Source: Roseiarcus sp963829505
Lineage (GTDB): Bacteria > Pseudomonadota > Alphaproteobacteria > Rhizobiales > Beijerinckiaceae
NCBI GenBank assembly: GCA_963829505.1
Contig: CAWHIL010000001.1
Coordinates: forward strand, 1,240,001-1,304,000
Reading direction: 5' to 3'
DNA: 64,000 nt
Shown: positions 1 to 8,263 of the stretch, one piece after another
Layout: every line of letters starts with the position of its first letter
Position numbering within the stretch: the first letter of the stretch is position 1
Notes under the pieces: model-generated
The model's database searches: none
Told to the model about the DNA's origin: nothing
The model's input: the letters and a program-made list of their open reading frames with translations, nothing else
Program-made: the position numbers and the translations under genes

Positions 1-338
1 GCGCTCTCCAGCGCAAACGCGCCCGCGCCATGCGCGGTGCGCCGACAGACTCCGAAAGGCGCCTCTGGCGCCTGTTGCGTGACCGCCGGCTTGGGGATCT
101 GAAATTCCGCCGACAGGTTCCCGTTGGCCCCTACATCGTCGATTTCCTCTGCGTCGGCGTGCGGCTGATCGTCGAGGCGGATGGATCGCAGCACGGCGAG
201 AGCCCGTACGATGCGGCCCGGGACACATACCTCGCAAGCGAGGGATGGACCGTCCTCAGGTTCTGGAACCACGACGTCTTGCAGAACCGCAACAGCGTGC
301 TCGAAACCATCCTCGCCCGCGCCGGTCTGCCGTGGTGA
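1..338 (+). CDS. DUF559 endonuclease-like protein, 5' end probably outside the window
   Basis: The first in-frame ATG is at 30, but the frame stays open to the window edge with basic, family-like residues (ALQRKRARAMRGAPTDSERR), so the true start probably lies upstream. The protein shows the DUF559 pattern: T-[DE]-x-E-x-x-L-W near the start, then FRRQVPVGPYIVDF, an E-x-DG-x-QH segment (IVEADGSQHGE) and a closing WTVLRFWNHDV stretch. The family has a restriction-endonuclease-like fold related to Vsr nucleases. Its cellular role is generally unknown, and the motifs suggest but do not prove nuclease activity. It stands alone, convergent with carA. Confidence 0.8.
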   Translation, partial: ALQRKRARAMRGAPTDSERRLWRLLRDRRLGDLKFRRQVPVGPYIVDFLCVGVRLIVEADGSQHGESPYDAARDTYLASEGWTVLRFWNHDVLQNRNSVLETILARAGLPW

Positions 339-535
339 GCCGCGCGCTTTCGCGCGCGCCCTCATCCGTCCGCGCTTCGCGCGTCCACCTTCCCCCAGAG
401 GGGGAAGGGGGCCAGTCCAGCGACGATACTCCTTATCGACCTTGGGTGTTAGCGGCCCCTTCGGAGGGGGCGTCGATCGCCGCTCGGCGGCCCTTCCCCT
501 CAGGATCGCGGCGCGTAGCGCTGGCGCGCCGGACC
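339..535. repeat. Intergenic region with a C/G-rich palindrome
   Basis: This spacer lies between two convergent genes and has no credible coding frame. At about 387-408 it holds an inverted repeat of the form CCTTCCCC...GGGGAAGG preceded by CGCGCTTCGCGCG. It resembles the short palindromic elements seen near 9.7, 31.9, 38.4 and 46.9 kb, and may act as a bidirectional transcript end. Confidence 0.4.
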
Positions 536-1777
536 TTACGCCGCGGTCGCCGGTTTCCCCTCCCGCGCCGCCTCCATCAGCCCCACGAAGCGGCGGAAGA
601 GGTAGTGGCTGTCGCGGGGGCCGGGCGAGGCTTCCGGGTGATACTGGACCGAGAAGGCGGGGCGGTCGGTCAGCGCCATGCCGCAATTCGAACCGTCGAA
701 CAGCGACACATGCGTTTCCCTGACGTGATCCGGCAGGCTGGCGCGGTCGACCGCGAAGCCGTGGTTCATCGACACGATCTCGACCTTGCCGGTCGTGAAA
801 TCCTTGACCGGGTGGTTGGCCCCGTGATGGCCCTGCGGCATCTTGATCGTGCGCCCGCCGACCGCGAGCCCGAGGAGCTGGTGGCCGAGGCAGATGCCGA
901 AGAGGGGGAGCTTCGTCTCGAGGAGCGCCCGGACGATCGGGACGGCGTAGACGCCGGTCTCGGCCGGGTCGCCGGGACCGTTGGAGAGGAAGACGCCGTC
1001 GGGTTTGAGCGCCAGGATCTCCTCGGCGCTCGCCGTCGCCGGCACGACCGTCACCGAGCACCCGGTGTCGTTGAGGAGGCGCAGGATGTTGCGTTTGATC
1101 CCGTAGTCGACGGCGACGACATGGAAGCGCGTCCCGGCCCTGCGGCCGTAACCGCCTCCAAGCGTCCAGCTCGTCTCGTCCCAGTCGAAGCGCTGGGTGG
1201 CGCCGACCTGCGGCACGAGGTCCATGCCCTCGAGGCCCGGCCAGGCCTTCGCCTGAGCGCGGAGCGCCGCGAGGTCGAAGCGGCCGTCGGGCGCGTGGGC
1301 GATCACCCCGTTCGGCATGCCGGACTGGCGGATCAGCGTCGTCAGCGCGCGCGTGTCGACGCCGGCGAGGCCGACGACGCCGCGGGCTTTCAGCCAGGCG
1401 TCGAGCGGGCCGCTGGCGCGGAAGTTGGATGGGCCGGCGAGGTCGGCGCGAAAGACCGCCCCGACAGCGGCGGTTGCGGCCGCCGGGTTGACGACCTCGA
1501 TGTCCTCGCCGTTCACGCCGACGATGCCGATGTGGGGAAAGGTGAAGGTGACGATCTGGGCGGCGTAGGACGGGTCGGTCAGGATCTCCTGGTAGCCGGT
1601 CATCGCGGTGTTGAAGCACACTTCGCCGACGGCCGAGCCGGTCGCCCCGACGCCAACGCCCTCGATCGCCTCGCCGCTGGCGAGGACGAGCATGGCGGTC
1701 GCGACGCGGGGCCGCCAGCCGGCGCCCGCCTCGTCCTCAATTCCGGCGCTGGAGGGTGGGAGTGTTGCGCTCGTCAT
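536..1777 (-). CDS. carA: Carbamoyl-phosphate synthase small subunit
   Basis: This is the glutaminase subunit of carbamoyl-phosphate synthase, which releases ammonia from glutamine for the large subunit in arginine and pyrimidine synthesis. The N-terminal CPSase small-chain domain (about residues 28-160, with ATGSAVGEVCFNTAMTGYQE) is followed by a class I glutamine amidotransferase domain. Its nucleophile-elbow motif is GICLGHQ, and the His-Glu pair lies in QYHPEASPGP. At 413 residues the length is slightly above the family norm because of an N-terminal extension of about 25 residues. The ATG at 1777 is the first in frame, though a start at the later MLVLASG cannot be excluded. carB is not in the window. 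The gene is divergent from the YqeY-like gene across 73 bp. Confidence 0.97.
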   Translation of the reverse strand: MTSATLPPSSAGIEDEAGAGWRPRVATAMLVLASGEAIEGVGVGATGSAVGEVCFNTAMTGYQEILTDPSYAAQIVTFTFPHIGIVGVNGEDIEVVNPAAATAAVGAVFRADLAGPSNFRASGPLDAWLKARGVVGLAGVDTRALTTLIRQSGMPNGVIAHAPDGRFDLAALRAQAKAWPGLEGMDLVPQVGATQRFDWDETSWTLGGGYGRRAGTRFHVVAVDYGIKRNILRLLNDTGCSVTVVPATASAEEILALKPDGVFLSNGPGDPAETGVYAVPIVRALLETKLPLFGICLGHQLLGLAVGGRTIKMPQGHHGANHPVKDFTTGKVEIVSMNHGFAVDRASLPDHVRETHVSLFDGSNCGMALTDRPAFSVQYHPEASPGPRDSHYLFRRFVGLMEAAREGKPATAA

Positions 1778-1850
1778 GCGGCTGTGCTTAAGCGCCGCCC
1801 GTCTGGCGCGTCAAGCGGCGCGCCCGTTCGGCAGGTTTTCAGAGGACAAC

Positions 1851-2321
1851 ATGGTGGATTCCCAGCCGCTCCGCGACATCGTGAGCGCGCAGATGAAGGC
1901 GGCGATGAAGGCCGGCGAGAAGACGCGCGTCGGCGCGCTGCGCCTCATCCTCGCGGCCCTGAAGGAGCGCGAAATCGAGGCGCGCGGGTCGGGCAAGATC
2001 GTCAGCCGCGCCGACGAGCTGGCGCTCCTGACCAAGATGGTCAAGACCCGCCAGGAATCGGCCGCCATCTACGCCGGGGCCAACCGTCCGGAGCTCGCCG
2101 CGCAGGAAGACGCCGAGGTCGCGGTGATCAACACGTTCCTGCCGCAGCAGATGAGCGAGGAGGAGGTGACCGCCGCCGCGAAGGGCGCGATCGCCGCGAC
2201 CGGCGCTGGAAGCGTCAAGGACATGGGGCGCGTCGTCAACGCGCTGAAAGCCGAGCACGCCGGCCAGATGGATTTCGCCAAGGCGAGCGCGATCGTCAAG
2301 AAGCTGCTCTCGGGCGGCTAG
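1851..2321 (+). CDS. GatB/YqeY domain protein
   Basis: A 156-residue protein of the YqeY family, a stand-alone version of the C-terminal tRNA-interacting domain of the GatB amidotransferase subunit. The family hallmarks are present: an N-terminal helix with MKAAMKAGEKTRVGALRLI, the central TFLPQQMSEEEV segment and the C-terminal G-x-x-D-MGRVVNALK motif. The function is not settled; a link to tRNA or to amidotransferase-like chemistry is inferred from homology. The ATG at 1851 has a purine-rich AGAGGA stretch upstream. An in-frame extension back to 1608 overlaps carA and was rejected. Confidence 0.92.
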   Translation: MVDSQPLRDIVSAQMKAAMKAGEKTRVGALRLILAALKEREIEARGSGKIVSRADELALLTKMVKTRQESAAIYAGANRPELAAQEDAEVAVINTFLPQQMSEEEVTAAAKGAIAATGAGSVKDMGRVVNALKAEHAGQMDFAKASAIVKKLLSGG

Positions 2322-2336
2322 GGTCGGGCCACGACG

Positions 2337-2864
2337 ATGCCGGCGCTTCTCAGCCGCATTCGGGTTCGCCCGAAAGCCGGCGACCGCGCGCGCGGCTGGC
2401 TGACGGCGGGCCCGTTCCGGGTCGCCTGCGCGCTCGGCCCCGCAGGCGTCGTGCGGCTGAAGCGGGAGGGCGACGGGGGCACGCCCGCGGGACGCTTTCC
2501 GCTTCTTTTCGCCTATTACCGCCCGGACCGCTGGCGCCGACAGGGCGGGGGCGTCGCGCTCGAACCCATGCGGCCGGACCAGGGTTGGTGCGAGGACGTG
2601 ACGAGCCCCCGCTACAATCGGCCCGTGCGCCTGCCGGCGCGCGACTGCACCGATCGCATGTGGCGCGACGACCGGCTCTACGACCTGAGCTTCGTCCTCG
2701 ACCAGAACTTCTCCCGGCGGGCAAAGGGCCGGGGAAGCGCCATCTTCTTCCATCTCGCGCGCGAGGGCCTGACGCCGACGGCCGGCTGCGTCGCGATTGC
2801 GCCCGCCGACATGCGCAAGCTCGCGCCGCGCCTCGCGCGCGGGTGCGTGATGGTCGTGGGGTAG
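2337..2864 (+). CDS. L,D-transpeptidase catalytic domain (YkuD-like) protein
   Basis: A 175-residue protein with the L,D-transpeptidase signature: a histidine in FFHLAREG and, ten residues later, the cysteine of TAGCVAI, the expected nucleophile. Substrate-strand features such as GGTPAGRFPL also fit. Enzymes of this fold form or edit peptidoglycan cross-links in the periplasm. No signal peptide is visible, unlike classical exported members, so the site of action is uncertain. This short, signal-less YkuD type is common in alphaproteobacteria. It lies 15 bp after the YqeY-like gene and is probably cotranscribed. Confidence 0.85.
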   Translation: MPALLSRIRVRPKAGDRARGWLTAGPFRVACALGPAGVVRLKREGDGGTPAGRFPLLFAYYRPDRWRRQGGGVALEPMRPDQGWCEDVTSPRYNRPVRLPARDCTDRMWRDDRLYDLSFVLDQNFSRRAKGRGSAIFFHLAREGLTPTAGCVAIAPADMRKLAPRLARGCVMVVG

Positions 2865-2901
2865 GCGCGCCGCGATCTTGCGGCTCGCCGGCGCCTGGGC
2901 T

Positions 2902-4020
2902 CTACCCGCGCCTGACGATCGCGACCCCGACCGACCCGGCGACGACATCGAGCTTCTCGACCCGAACTCTGACGCTGACGATCCTCGGCTGCCGCAGCAC
3001 GATCGCCGCCACCGCCTCGGCGACCGTCTCGAGAAACTCGACGTGGCCGCGGCCGACCACGATGCGCACCGCGTCCAGAATGACGTCGTAGGAGACGATC
3101 GCGCGCATGTCGTCGGCGGTCGACGCAATGGGGCGCACGGCCGCCTCGACGTTGAAGACGAGGCGTTGCGCGCCGCCGCGCTCGTGCGCATAGGCGCCGA
3201 TCTCCGCGTCGATCGGAAAGTCGCGGACGAAGATCGTGTCGAGCTTTTCGCCGGGCCCCGGATCGTCCGGCTCGGCGCCCGACCGAGGGGAGGCGGCCGA
3301 GGCCTGCCGAGCGGGCGTCGGGCGCGGTTGCGAGAGGCCGGCGGGGGCCTCGCGCGGAATGAGGCCGCGGATGATCGCGATGCGGCGCGGGTCGAGCCGC
3401 GCCTCGCGCCGGCCGCGCAGGCGGAGCGCGCTGCCGAAGCCGAGGACGTCGGGTTCGACGATGAGGAGGCGGGGGACGTCCGGACTCTGCAGCGATCCGG
3501 CGAGCCACGCGGACAACCCCAGGTTCCGGCAGCGGCGGCTGAAGGCGTCGAGGCGGGGCGGCGGAAGCCAGCCGAGCAGCCCTTGTCCTCCCCCGTCCGC
3601 CACATCCAGCATGGCCCCACGGAAACCGAGCGCCTTCAGCCGCTCGAGCGCGGCAAAGTCGGGGTTGCGGTCGGCGAACAGGACGCCGACGAGGCTGACG
3701 CGTCGCGCGACCTCGGAGAGCGCCGGCCCCAAGCCGTCGAGCGCCGCGGCGCTCGCGGAAAGGCGCAGCGTTTGAACCCCGGCGGCCATCAGGGCCCGGG
3801 CCCGCGCGGCGAAAACCTCACGCCCGCCAGCGTCGATTTCGATCGTGGCGCTGATAGCGAGCGGGCCGGCGATCCCGGCGGCCGTCTCGGCGATCGTCCC
3901 GGGTGGGATTTCCCCAAGCGCGCCCTGGCGAATGTCGCAAAAGTCGATGACGTCGGCGCCGCCGTCGACGGCCGTTCGGGCTTCTGCAACCTCCGTGACG
4001 CTTGCGAGCAAGAGGGTCAT
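2902..4020 (-). CDS. MfnB-like (DUF556) domain fused to dihydroneopterin aldolase (FolB) domain
   Basis: A 372-residue two-domain protein. Residues 1-225 match the (5-formylfuran-3-yl)methyl phosphate synthase family used for methanofuran synthesis (MTLLLASVTEVAEA, GGADVIDF, RQGALG, AMLD, LAGSLQ). After a Pro/Ser-rich linker (about 226-258), residues 260-372 form a FolB domain (IGAYAHERGGAQRLVF, FLETVAEAV) that keeps the aldolase residues Glu280, Tyr311, Glu331 and Lys356. In the MfnB half, the lysine of the family D-x-K-[ND]-P motif is Cys28, and the lysine(s) expected after AMLD are Gly/Gln (143-146), judging from remembered archaeal sequences. That half may therefore be inactive or repurposed. 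FolB cleaves dihydroneopterin for folate or methanopterin synthesis. ATG 4020 is chosen because the family starts M-x-L-L-x-S; ATG 4032 is possible. Confidence 0.85.
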   Translation of the reverse strand: MTLLLASVTEVAEARTAVDGGADVIDFCDIRQGALGEIPPGTIAETAAGIAGPLAISATIEIDAGGREVFAARARALMAAGVQTLRLSASAAALDGLGPALSEVARRVSLVGVLFADRNPDFAALERLKALGFRGAMLDVADGGGQGLLGWLPPPRLDAFSRRCRNLGLSAWLAGSLQSPDVPRLLIVEPDVLGFGSALRLRGRREARLDPRRIAIIRGLIPREAPAGLSQPRPTPARQASAASPRSGAEPDDPGPGEKLDTIFVRDFPIDAEIGAYAHERGGAQRLVFNVEAAVRPIASTADDMRAIVSYDVILDAVRIVVGRGHVEFLETVAEAVAAIVLRQPRIVSVRVRVEKLDVVAGSVGVAIVRRG

Positions 4021-4032
4021 GGCGGGGAGCAT

Positions 4033-4507
4033 AGGACGAGCGGGCGCCCGAGTCAGGGGCAACCTTGAAGCCGCGTCGCCGCCGCCTTGACGCCACAATG
4101 TTCGACCGGGCTCCGTTCGCCGCCCCGAACCGGCGCCCACTGGCGGCCGAAGACCCTCCAAAGCCTCCGTCCGAGCCCAAATTCTGTTGCAGAAAAAGCA
4201 CATCGCCCGACAAACGAATGCCCGGTCGCGTGCTTCTCAAAGGGGCTGAAAAGCCCGATCGGTCGCCCCTCGCGCATTTTGAATTCTATTTTAATTTCGA
4301 TGGCTCAAGGCATTCCAGTGTAATGAAATTGCCATATTGCCTTCATCTTTTGTTCGGGCGGGGATTCACAGGTCAGGAGCGGGGGAGTCCTTTCGCCTTT
4401 AGGCCTCTGGCCGGTTGTATCGCTCATGTTTACCCTCGAAGTCGTTCGCAAATCTGGCCGCTGTTGGGAGCAGTGACAGAGGGCGCGCAGAGTTCGGGGG
4501 CTTGGTT
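4033..4507 (+). promoter_or_regulatory. Long intergenic region upstream of the porin gene
   Basis: No credible gene is seen in these 475 bases. The stretch 4270-4350 is distinctly AT-rich against the GC-rich background (runs such as TTGAATTCTATTTTAATTTC), as expected for the promoter or untranslated leader of a strongly expressed outer-membrane protein gene. No specific -35/-10 pair or operator can be assigned with confidence. Confidence 0.4.
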
Positions 4508-6322
4508 ATGAAGCGACTTGGTATTGCTCTTCTGGGGTCCGTGTGCCTCGCCGGGATGGCGCATGCCGCCGATCTGCCGACGACGAAAGAGGCTGCTCCG
4601 GCCCCGAAGCCGAACTGCTACGCGAGCTTCTGGACCTGGCTCAACGCGTCGGCCGACGATTGCCCGATCAGCGCCTATGGGATCACCCTCTACGGCACGC
4701 TCGACGTCGGCTTCGGCTACCAGCAATGGGGCGCCGGCTATAACCCGAGCGTGGACAAGAGCTATTACGGTCTCAACAAGGCCGAGCACGAGCACATCTG
4801 GCAGGGGGTCTACAACGGCCTCAGCACCTCGGTGGTCGGCGTCAAGCTGAAGGAAGACCTTGCCGCCCTCGGGCTTCCGGGCTGGGCAGTCATCGGCGTC
4901 GCGGAAGCGGGCGTCAACCCGTATTCGGGCATGCTGGACAACGGCCCGAACTCGCTCGCGAGCAATAATTTCTACAACGCCGCCGGCATTTCCACGATCA
5001 CGCTCAACGGCAAGAAATACTTCGTATACAATACATGGCAGAGCACGAACCTCAACTCGAGCCGTGCGGGCCAGTGGGACAACTCGCAGGGCTATATCGG
5101 CCTCAGCAACAACACCTTTGGCACCCTGACCTTCGGACGCACGAACTCGCTGCCGTTCGACGTGCAGTCGAAATACGATCCGATGGGCGGCTCGCCGGCC
5201 TTCTCGCAGATCGGCTTCTCCAGTTCGTTCGCGGGCTTCGGCGACACCGAACTCGTCCGCATCAACACGGCGCTGACCTACAAGGTCGCGATCCCGAACG
5301 TCTGGGCCTTCAGTTCCGTCCGCCTCGCGGGTCAGGCGCAGATCGGCGGCTACGATCAGGGCAACGGCTCCAACGCCGCCTATTACGGCCAGGTCGGCTT
5401 CGACTGGGGCAACTTCTCCTTCGACGCCACCGGCGGTTGGGCGAAGGACGCCGTGTCGCTGTCAACCTACGGCGGCGCCCTCTCCAATTGCACGAACACG
5501 ACCTTGGCGATGGTGAAGGCGACCGAGATATCTCCGACCGCCTTCGGCTGCTACAACGGCAACGACATCGTGAAGGCCACGCTGTCGAACAACACCGGCG
5601 TCCAATTGACGGCGTCGTACAAGTGGGATCGCTTCCGCCTCTACGGCGGCTACATCTACGCCAACCTGGGCAACCCCTCCAACTCCTACGAGAACGGGTT
5701 CGGAACGATGGCGAACGGCATTTTCGTTCCGCCAGGCTCCGTCGTCTCGACGCCCTATGTGATCCCCGGCGCGACCGCGTCCAAGGACACGTTGGCCGCG
5801 CCGGCCTATGCCGAGAACAAGGTCCTCCAGACCGTCTGGACCGGCGTCCGGTGGTCGGTGCCCGACGAATGGCTGCATGGCTGGGGCACGCTCGACCTCG
5901 CCGCCGCCGTCTATTATCAGTGGCAGAACAACTATAACTACAACTGGACGACCGGAACCTTGAATGGCGTCCCGTACGGCTACGCCGGCCCCGCCTCCTG
6001 CGTTTACAGCGGCGCATTTATCGGCAGCGTTCCTCTCGGCGGGAAGGTCTCGAACAGCACCTTCGGCAGCGGCGGCAAGTGCGCCGGCGCGCTCAACTCG
6101 GTTTCGTTGCTCGCCGACTGGAAGCCGGTCAAGCGCATCGACATCTACGCCGGCGTGATGGTCCAGAACGTGTATGGCGGGCTGGCCGCCGGATACTACA
6201 ACAACTCTTGGATTTACACCGGCAAGGGGATCCTCCCGTCGACAGCCTCGATCGGGTTTCCCTACCTCCACGCTTTCACCACCGACTGGGACCCGACGAT
6301 CGGCATCCGCGTACGGTTCTGA
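4508..6322 (+). CDS. Outer-membrane porin, alphaproteobacterial type
   Basis: A 604-residue exported protein with a clear signal peptide (MKRLGIALLGSVCLAGMAHA, cleaved before ADLP). The mature N-terminus (ADLPTTKEAAPAPKPNCYASFWTWL...) is the form seen in rhizobial and methanotroph porins. The body has alternating aromatic/polar beta-strand sequence, many Asn/Gly/Tyr/Trp residues, and ends in the strand DPTIGIRVRF, a C-terminal Phe typical of outer-membrane beta-barrels. It should form a general diffusion channel; the substrate is unknown. ATG 4508 is preferred over the upstream in-frame ATG 4415 because it begins the signal peptide directly. A strong terminator follows at 6360. Confidence 0.9.
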   Translation: MKRLGIALLGSVCLAGMAHAADLPTTKEAAPAPKPNCYASFWTWLNASADDCPISAYGITLYGTLDVGFGYQQWGAGYNPSVDKSYYGLNKAEHEHIWQGVYNGLSTSVVGVKLKEDLAALGLPGWAVIGVAEAGVNPYSGMLDNGPNSLASNNFYNAAGISTITLNGKKYFVYNTWQSTNLNSSRAGQWDNSQGYIGLSNNTFGTLTFGRTNSLPFDVQSKYDPMGGSPAFSQIGFSSSFAGFGDTELVRINTALTYKVAIPNVWAFSSVRLAGQAQIGGYDQGNGSNAAYYGQVGFDWGNFSFDATGGWAKDAVSLSTYGGALSNCTNTTLAMVKATEISPTAFGCYNGNDIVKATLSNNTGVQLTASYKWDRFRLYGGYIYANLGNPSNSYENGFGTMANGIFVPPGSVVSTPYVIPGATASKDTLAAPAYAENKVLQTVWTGVRWSVPDEWLHGWGTLDLAAAVYYQWQNNYNYNWTTGTLNGVPYGYAGPASCVYSGAFIGSVPLGGKVSNSTFGSGGKCAGALNSVSLLADWKPVKRIDIYAGVMVQNVYGGLAAGYYNNSWIYTGKGILPSTASIGFPYLHAFTTDWDPTIGIRVRF

Positions 6323-6359
6323 AGGCTGACGAACTTCCTGCGGCGCCCTCCCGCCGTTT

Positions 6360-6390
6360 GGGCTGCGAACTCCGGTTCGCGGCCCTTTTT
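6360..6390 (+). terminator. Rho-independent terminator after the porin gene
   Basis: An 11-bp stem (6360-6370 paired with 6375-6385, one G-U pair) closes a TCCG loop and is followed at once by five T residues (6386-6390). It lies 38 bp past the porin stop codon on the same strand. Confidence 0.85.
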
Positions 6391-6569
6391 CCTCGGGGGG
6401 CGGCGCGGCTCCGACGGCGCACTTGTTTGAGCGTCCGGTTCAGGCAATATGGCCGCAAAACTTGCGTGCACGGACAGCGCGTAAAATGCCCGGAGAATGG
6501 CCCGCAAATGGGCGCGCGTCGCGCGACGCGCGCGTCCGGTCGACAAGGTCGCCGCGCACGGGGTTGACC

Positions 6570-6815
6570 ATGACATTCGCGCATCCGCTCGCCAGGGCCG
6601 CCAGGATATGGACGGCCAGGGGCAAGGGGGACAGCGAGCAGCGCATTCTGGTGGTCGTGACGACCATCCCGCTGGAGACGGAGCACAAGGGCTACAAGAA
6701 GGGCCTGGTCGACAAGCTCGGCCGCGCCGCGCAATCCTATCTGGACGACAGCAAAGAGGCCGCCTCGTACGTGCTGATCAACCGGCTGCGGGACTGGACG
6801 CCGCACAAGGACTGA
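6570..6815 (+). CDS. Hypothetical protein, 81 residues
   Basis: A small soluble, basic protein with no recognised domain, signal peptide or membrane segment. The C-terminal half is the more structured-looking part (RILVVVTTIPLETEHKGYKK, then a helix-forming GLVDKLGRAAQSYLDDSKEA). The ATG at 6570 is chosen because the sequence upstream in this frame is low-complexity and basic. It is followed by the HdeD-like gene on the same strand. The function is unknown. Confidence 0.55.
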   Translation: MTFAHPLARAARIWTARGKGDSEQRILVVVTTIPLETEHKGYKKGLVDKLGRAAQSYLDDSKEAASYVLINRLRDWTPHKD

Positions 6816-6933
6816 CAGACCGGGTCCGCCAGCCTGGGGCGTGCGGACTCGCGTATTCTCCGATAAATTGATTCGCTTCGATGAATTGGCGTTGCCGGCC
6901 GGAAGCCGGACGCCGTGGCTTAAGGAGACCGTG

Positions 6934-7506
6934 ATGACCAGCGTTTTCTCACCGGGATCGGCCGCGCCTGCGGCGATGGCTCCCTTGCGCGCCAAATGGG
7001 GCTGGATCGTCGCGCTCGGCGTCGTCTATCTCGTCGCCGGCTTCGTCGCGCTCGGCAGCGTCGTCGCCGCCACCGCGGCGAGCGTCCTGGTTGTCGGCGC
7101 CATGATGATCGTGGCGGGCGTCTTCGAGGTGATCAACGCCTTCCAGGTCAAGGACTGGGGACGCTTCATCTTCTGGCTCCTGCTCGGCATCCTCTATATC
7201 GTGGCGGGCTTCGTCGCCTGGGACAATCCGCTGCTCACCGCCGTCTGGCTGACCTTGATCCTCGGCGCGGCGCTGGTCGCCTCCGGGATCGTGCGCATCT
7301 TCCTCGCCTTCAACATGAAGCACGGCTCTCCGTGGGTCTGGGTGGTGATCTCGGGCCTCATCACCCTGCTTCTCGGCGTGATCATCCTCGTCCACTGGCC
7401 GGTCTCGGCGGTCTACACGCTCGGCATCTTCCTCGGGGTCGACCTCGTTTTCGCCGGCGTCGCCTGGATCGGGCTGGGCTTCGGCCTGAAGAACGCGACC
7501 GTCTGA
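6934..7506 (+). CDS. HdeD-family (DUF308) membrane protein
   Basis: A 190-residue protein with six predicted membrane helices in three repeated pairs, each pair of the DUF308 form (G-x-x-Y-L-V-A-G-x-V/A). It starts cytoplasmically with MTSVFSPGSAAPAAM. In E. coli HdeD is linked to acid resistance at high cell density. In alphaproteobacteria the family is widespread and its role is not defined. The ATG at 6934 has an AAGGAGA ribosome-binding site 6-13 bases upstream, which decides against the in-frame ATG at 6841. Confidence 0.85.
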   Translation: MTSVFSPGSAAPAAMAPLRAKWGWIVALGVVYLVAGFVALGSVVAATAASVLVVGAMMIVAGVFEVINAFQVKDWGRFIFWLLLGILYIVAGFVAWDNPLLTAVWLTLILGAALVASGIVRIFLAFNMKHGSPWVWVVISGLITLLLGVIILVHWPVSAVYTLGIFLGVDLVFAGVAWIGLGFGLKNATV

Positions 7507-7571
7507 CAGGGCGGCAGGCGGCGCCGTCGGGCCGGCGAGCGGCCCGGCGCGCCCAAGCGAGAGGACGTCCC

Positions 7572-7790
7572 ATGCGGTGGTTCTATCTTGCGATCGTCGT
7601 TCTGTTTCTCGCGGCGATCGTCGTCTTCGCCATCCAGAATACGGGGTCGGCCGACATCGCCTTCCTCACCTTCGCGATGAGCGCGCCGATCGCGCTTATC
7701 GTGGTGGCCGCCTACGTGCTGGGCGCCGCGACCGGGGGGAGCCTCTACGCCGTCCTGCGGCGCTCGGTTCGAGGCTACCGCGGCCTCTGA
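7572..7790 (+). CDS. LapA-domain (DUF1049) small membrane protein
   Basis: A 72-residue protein with two hydrophobic helices (about residues 3-20 and 39-60) joined by a short loop, IQNTGSADIAFLTFAMSAPIAL. This is the lipopolysaccharide assembly protein A domain pattern (FAIQN, then V/A-x-F-L-x-x-x-x-S-x-P-x-x-L). In E. coli LapA acts with LapB near LPS assembly; here no LapB-like partner is adjacent. It is 65 bp after the HdeD-like gene and probably in the same transcript. Confidence 0.75.
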   Translation: MRWFYLAIVVLFLAAIVVFAIQNTGSADIAFLTFAMSAPIALIVVAAYVLGAATGGSLYAVLRRSVRGYRGL

Positions 7791-8263
7791 GGGGGCCAGC
7801 GCCGCCGCTTCCGCGAAGCCGCACGGACGGGTAGGCGCGGCGGTTCTCGTTGCGGCGGCCCCTCGAGGCTGGACGCGCGCAAAATGTGACGCGCAAGAGT
7901 AAATTCAAGGTCTTGCGACCTTCCTTGCGCATCTCTCGAAGTTTGCGGCGCCCGGCGCCCTCCCGCCCATCCCGCCGCAACCCGCGCGTCCCTCCGTCCG
8001 CCGTTCGCAACCCCAATTCGAGTGCTTTCAATGCGCTGCGGCGCCAATCGCAACCCGACGGAGGGCGGCTTCCTTCGACCCGCGATATCGCAGCGCCGAA
8101 CGTCTCTCATCCTTCCCGGCGTCCCCCAATCGGCGGCGTAAGACAATACGTCGGCGCGTTCTGCCGCCTTCCGCTTTCTCCCGATTTTAAGGTCGCACAC
8201 TTTTCCGTTTTTCGCAATCTAAATCGTACAGTCGCCGGTTTCCCCCGCAAGATCCGCGCCGCC
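7791..8263. other. Intergenic region without a recognisable gene
   Basis: This 473-bp spacer separates convergent transcription units. Open frames exist only because of the base composition; none has family-like sequence or a good start. No palindrome with a T-tract and no RNA gene is seen. Confidence 0.5.

Noticed and set aside
245..3091. Long plus-strand open frame across carA and its neighbours
   Set aside because: It is the antisense of carA and has no domain-like sequence.
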